Shown here one piece after another: positions 42,505 to 45,634 of a stretch of 45,634 nucleotides of DNA. The stretch covers positions 1 through 45,634 of the forward strand of contig NZ_BDAC01000035.1 of the NCBI RefSeq assembly GCF_002091635.1. Reading direction: 5' to 3'. Origin of the DNA: Pseudomonas indica NBRC 103045 (GTDB lineage: Bacteria > Pseudomonadota > Gammaproteobacteria > Pseudomonadales > Pseudomonadaceae). The notes beneath the pieces were generated by a model. It was not told where the DNA came from. It searched no databases and saw only the letters and a program-made list of their open reading frames with translations. The translations under genes and the position numbers were made by a program. Each line of letters opens with the position of its first letter. Position 1 is the first letter of the stretch.

Positions 42505-45207
42505 ATGCACACGCATCAGTTATTGCAATCGTTGCCGCGCTGTCTGCTGAGTGCGGCTCTGGTGGCGGGAATGGCGTCCACGGCTGGAGTCTATGCCGTC
42601 GACGGCGCACCGCCTGGACTGTTCGAACTGGATGGCAACACGGTCGACGGCGCTGCAGCCGGCGATGACTGGGGCAGCCTGCACCTGGGCAACCAGGCGG
42701 GTTCGCCAGTGGCCTTCACCGGAATCCTGTCGGACCCGGCACCGGTCACCATCTATACCCAGGGTGGATCCAAGGATGTCAACGACGTCACCCAATGGCG
42801 CTACACCAACGGCTCGGTACCGGACAAGGACGACATCACCAATGCCTATGCCACGGCCTACATCAACCCGGCCGATGTCAGTCATAACGGCCAGGTGGTA
42901 CACGCGGCGGGTGACCTGATCATCTACTTCGGGCTGGACCGCTTCGCCAATAACGGCGATGCCTTCGCCGGCTTCTGGTTCTTCCAGGACAATGTCACCC
43001 TGGGCGCCAACGGCCGCTTCAACGGTCAGCACGTCGCCCGCCAGGGCATGGAAGGCCAGCCGGGGTATGTGCCGGGGGATCTGCTGGTGCTGGTCGAGTA
43101 CCCGCAGGGCGCCAATGCCCAGCCGGAAATCAAGGTCTACGAGTGGGACCCGCTGGACCTGGATCATGACAACGTGGCCCCCAACCTCGACCAGCGCTAC
43201 AGCTCGGCTGCTGCCAAGTGCGATGGTTCGGGCAACAAGCTGGCCTGCGCCATCACCAACGTGGCCAACCTGCCGGGCGCACCGGAATGGCCTTACACAC
43301 CGAAGAACGGTTTTGCCGGCATTCCCTTCGAGAGCTTCTTCGAAGGCGGCATCAACGTGTCGAAATTGCTTGGCGGCGATGTTCCCTGCTTCAGCAGCTT
43401 CCTCGCGGAAACCCGCTCGTCGCGTTCGGAGACCTCGCAGTTGAAGGACTTCGTGCTGGGCGACTTCAACCTCTGCAGCATCGCGGTGACCAAGCAGTGC
43501 ACGGCAGCCGTGGATGCGGGCGATGGCGGCAACAGCGTGCTGGTCAACTACAGCGGTACCGTGACCAACGATGGCGGCCTGCCGCTGTTCGATGTGACCG
43601 TGACCGATGACATGGGCACCGCGAACACCGCCGACGACGTGGTGGTCTTCGGACCGGCCACCCTGCAACCGGGCGAGTCGCAGCCTTACAACGGCAGCTA
43701 CAGCACCCTGTCCATCCCGGCCACGGACGAAGTGACCGCGGTCGGCCATCGCAACGGCACGTCGGTGGAAGCCACGGCGGAAGCGTCCTGCTCGCCGGAC
43801 GTCACTCCGGCCCTGGCGGTGGACAAGGCATGCACCGCGAACATCGCCTCGGGTGGTGCGGGTATCGACGTGCTGTTCAACGGCACGGTGACCAACACCG
43901 GCAACGTGGCACTGGAAAACGTCATGGTGGTGGATGACGGCGGCACGCCGGGCGACACCAGCGACGATGTGACGGTGCTCGGCCCGGTCACCCTGAATGC
44001 CGGCGAGTCGATGCCGTACAACGGCAGCTTCAGTGCCAGTGGCAGCAACAGCTCCACCGACACCGTGACCGCCACCGGCTCCGACGTGCTCACCCAGAGC
44101 CCGGTCGAGGCGACGGCGCAAGCGACCTGTGAAGCGGATGTGACACCGGCCATCGAGGTCACTAAGCAGTGCAGCGCGAACATCAATACCGGCGGTACGG
44201 GTATCGATGTGCTGTTCACCGGTACGGTGACCAACACCGGCGATGTCGCCCTCGGCAACGTCACGGTGGTGGATGACAACGGCACGCCGGGCGACACCAG
44301 CGATGACGTCACGGTGCTCGGCCCGATCAGCCTCGCTCCCGGGGAGTCGGCGAACTACAACGGCAGCTTCAGTGCCAGTGGTTCCAGCTCCACCGATACG
44401 GTGACCGCAAGCGGTGCCGATGTGCTGACTCAGAGCCCGGTGGAAGCGCAAGCCTCCGCTTCGTGCAGTGCGGATGTGACACCGGCCATCGAGGTCACCA
44501 AGCAGTGCACCGATGCACCGGCCTTCGGCCAGGCGATCCTGTTCGACGGCACGGTGACCAACACCGGCAACGTGGCACTGCTGAACGTGACGGTGGTGGA
44601 CGACAACGGCACGCCGGGGGATACCTCGGACGACGTGACCTTCAACCTCGGTGACCTGGCTCCGGGAGCCGCGGCCAACTACAACGGCGCCTATACGCCG
44701 AGCCTGGCCGGCTCCTACACCAACACCGTGGTGGCCACCGCCGAAGATGCCGTGGAAAGCTCGCCGGTATCGAGCAGCGCGGACGCCACCTGCGAGGTTC
44801 CGCCGCCGCCGGAAGGCGAAGGCTGCACCCCGGGCTTCTGGAAGAACAGCCCCGGCAGCTGGGGCCCGACCGGCTACAGCCCGAACCAGACCGTGGGTTC
44901 GGTGTTCAGCCTGCCCAGCGGCCAGTTGGCCAACCAGCTCGGCGGCAACAGCCTGATCCAGGCGCTGAACTATGCCGGTGGTAACAACCTGCTCGGCTCC
45001 GCGCAGATTCTCCTGCGCGCGGCGGTCGCGGCGGTGCTCAACGCCAGCCATCCTGACGTGGATTACCCACGGACGGCGGCTTCGGTGATCGCCGACGTCA
45101 ACGCGGCCCTGGCCACCAAGGATCGGGCAACGATCCTGGCCCTGGCCGCGGCGCTGGATGCCGACAACAACCTGGGATGCGATCTGCCGAACGATAATTC
45201 GTTCTGA
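42505..45207 (+). CDS. Large exported repeat protein with DUF11/Ig-like repeats and C-terminal CTPGFWKN domain
   Basis: A 900-residue protein with a Sec signal peptide ending near VYA/VDG (residue 33). The N-terminal domain (about 35-330) contains DLIIYFGLDRFANNGDAFAG and CFSSFLAETRSSRSE. Four repeats of 100-112 residues follow (about 332-762). Each begins near KQC or KAC, holds GTVTNTGNVAL..VTVVDD and YNGSFS, and ends in a Cys, suggesting one disulfide per repeat. The C-terminal domain starts GCTPGFWKNSPGSWGP near 773. GGAGGAG lies 7 bp before the ATG at 42505. It is probably cell-surface or extracellular; its place beside the T2SS makes it a candidate substrate. No anchor helix is seen. Confidence 0.88.
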   Translation: MHTHQLLQSLPRCLLSAALVAGMASTAGVYAVDGAPPGLFELDGNTVDGAAAGDDWGSLHLGNQAGSPVAFTGILSDPAPVTIYTQGGSKDVNDVTQWRYTNGSVPDKDDITNAYATAYINPADVSHNGQVVHAAGDLIIYFGLDRFANNGDAFAGFWFFQDNVTLGANGRFNGQHVARQGMEGQPGYVPGDLLVLVEYPQGANAQPEIKVYEWDPLDLDHDNVAPNLDQRYSSAAAKCDGSGNKLACAITNVANLPGAPEWPYTPKNGFAGIPFESFFEGGINVSKLLGGDVPCFSSFLAETRSSRSETSQLKDFVLGDFNLCSIAVTKQCTAAVDAGDGGNSVLVNYSGTVTNDGGLPLFDVTVTDDMGTANTADDVVVFGPATLQPGESQPYNGSYSTLSIPATDEVTAVGHRNGTSVEATAEASCSPDVTPALAVDKACTANIASGGAGIDVLFNGTVTNTGNVALENVMVVDDGGTPGDTSDDVTVLGPVTLNAGESMPYNGSFSASGSNSSTDTVTATGSDVLTQSPVEATAQATCEADVTPAIEVTKQCSANINTGGTGIDVLFTGTVTNTGDVALGNVTVVDDNGTPGDTSDDVTVLGPISLAPGESANYNGSFSASGSSSTDTVTASGADVLTQSPVEAQASASCSADVTPAIEVTKQCTDAPAFGQAILFDGTVTNTGNVALLNVTVVDDNGTPGDTSDDVTFNLGDLAPGAAANYNGAYTPSLAGSYTNTVVATAEDAVESSPVSSSADATCEVPPPPEGEGCTPGFWKNSPGSWGPTGYSPNQTVGSVFSLPSGQLANQLGGNSLIQALNYAGGNNLLGSAQILLRAAVAAVLNASHPDVDYPRTAASVIADVNAALATKDRATILALAAALDADNNLGCDLPNDNSF

Positions 45208-45256
45208 TCGCGCCTGAGCCCGGCGACAGGGAGGGCGCCGGGTGAGGGGAAAGACG

Positions 45257-45289
45257 AAAAGCGCAGGGCCTGTGCCCTGCGCTTTTTTT
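45257..45289 (+). terminator. Intrinsic terminator of the repeat-protein gene
   Basis: AAAAGCGCAGGGC-CTGT-GCCCTGCGCTTTTTTT is a perfect GC-rich stem with seven Ts, 50 bases after the stop codon. Confidence 0.93.
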
Positions 45290-45308
45290 GTGGGGTGAGG
45301 AGAGAGTG

Positions 45309-45334
45309 TTGTAGGGGCGAATTCATTCGCCCAG
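45309..45334. repeat. REP element after the terminator
   Basis: TTGTAGGGGCGAATTCATTCGCCC is a palindromic REP copy, nearly the reverse complement of that at 41781-41805. The two bracket the fragment plus the large exported-protein gene. Confidence 0.8.
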
Positions 45335-45634
45335 CGGCTTCTGCTCATGCACCTGACGGGGCTGCTAGAAAGCTCTGAGCCAAACCGATTACTGAGTTAC
45401 GCAGACACTTCTTGTTTCGCCCCCCGGCGAGTTACTTCTGGCAGTCGCCCCAGAAGGTAACCAAGAGGGCTTGCCCCGGCATCCGGAACTAGGCGTCCCC
45501 GCACGAAGGGCCATCCCTGGCCAACCGCGCCTCTCGCGGCATCCATGCCGCTCGTCCCCCTACACGACGATTCCGCTCGGCCTCCTGACGGGGCGTCCGA
45601 GTTGGCCCAACCTCTTCTGCAAGTCTTCTGGCAA
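45335..45634. other. Non-coding tail with an inverted repeat
   Basis: No gene is seen. GTTACTTCTGG at 45431-45441 pairs with CCAGAAGGTAAC at 45450-45461 (one bulge). Similar GTTACTT...AAGTAAC elements recur between genes in many Pseudomonas genomes, from memory. The element may continue past the window edge. Confidence 0.5.

Noticed and set aside
43480-44790. Regular repeats that could suggest a CRISPR array
   Set aside because: The units are over 300 bases long and encode protein repeats within one open frame.
42520-45348. 942-residue minus-strand open frame opposite the repeat protein
   Set aside because: Antisense shadow, His/Arg/Gly-rich with no domain; it would run across the strong terminator at 45257.

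Overview
This window looks like a chromosomal segment of a Pseudomonas species, probably near the P. aeruginosa / P. nitroreducens group. It has high GC and GC-rich third codon positions, REP-like repeats of the type TGTAGGAGCGA...TCGC, and a type VI secretion (T6SS) locus whose gene order matches, by recall, the P. aeruginosa HSI-II (H2) cluster. No alignment was run, so the species is inferred.

Region 1 (about 1-25,400, all on the minus strand) is one long T6SS gene train. In transcription order it reads tssA, tssB, tssC, tssE, a PAAR protein with cargo genes, tssF, tssG, clpV (tssH), a sigma-54 activator (sfa2), a 44-residue lipoprotein (orfX), an FHA protein (fha2), tssJ, tssK, tssL, tssM, a PP2C phosphatase (stp1), a Ser/Thr kinase (stk1), and a vgrG that runs off the left edge. 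A sigma-54-type promoter lies about 320 bp upstream of tssA, and the operon encodes its own sigma-54 activator. The leader also carries TGCGCAAC-type repeats, a perfect palindrome and two CsrA/RsmA-like GGA sites. No hcp gene is present. Kinase, phosphatase, FHA protein and a TssL carrying a Thr-14 motif suggest threonine-phosphorylation control.

The most unusual part is about 18,200-21,020. Between tssE and tssF, which I recall as adjacent in P. aeruginosa H2, sits a PAAR-TTR protein followed by an AT-richer cassette: an unrecognised 282-residue protein, two related four-helix membrane proteins with a 37-residue remnant of a third between them, and an unrecognised 188-residue protein. It has the layout of an uncharacterised effector/immunity module. 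A second oddity is a palindromic repeat inserted in frame inside vgrG; two more copies lie between genes near 31 kb.

Region 2 (25,450-26,412, minus) is a D-hexose-6-phosphate mutarotase gene with a terminator. Region 3 (26,546-30,937, plus) is a MacAB/LolCDE-like exporter: an HlyD-type adaptor, an ATPase and two separate FtsX-type permeases, with a REP element before the last gene. Region 4 (31,426-41,764, plus) is a complete type II secretion operon in the order gspE-F-G-H-I-J-K-L-M-N-D, as in the Xanthomonas xps operon, with a predicted lipoprotein secretin. Region 5 (41,765-45,634) holds a decayed gene fragment with its own terminator, a 900-residue exported protein with four cysteine-bearing Ig/DUF11-like repeats and a C-terminal CTPGFWKN domain (a possible substrate of the adjacent T2SS), a strong terminator, a REP element and a non-coding repeat that reaches the window end.
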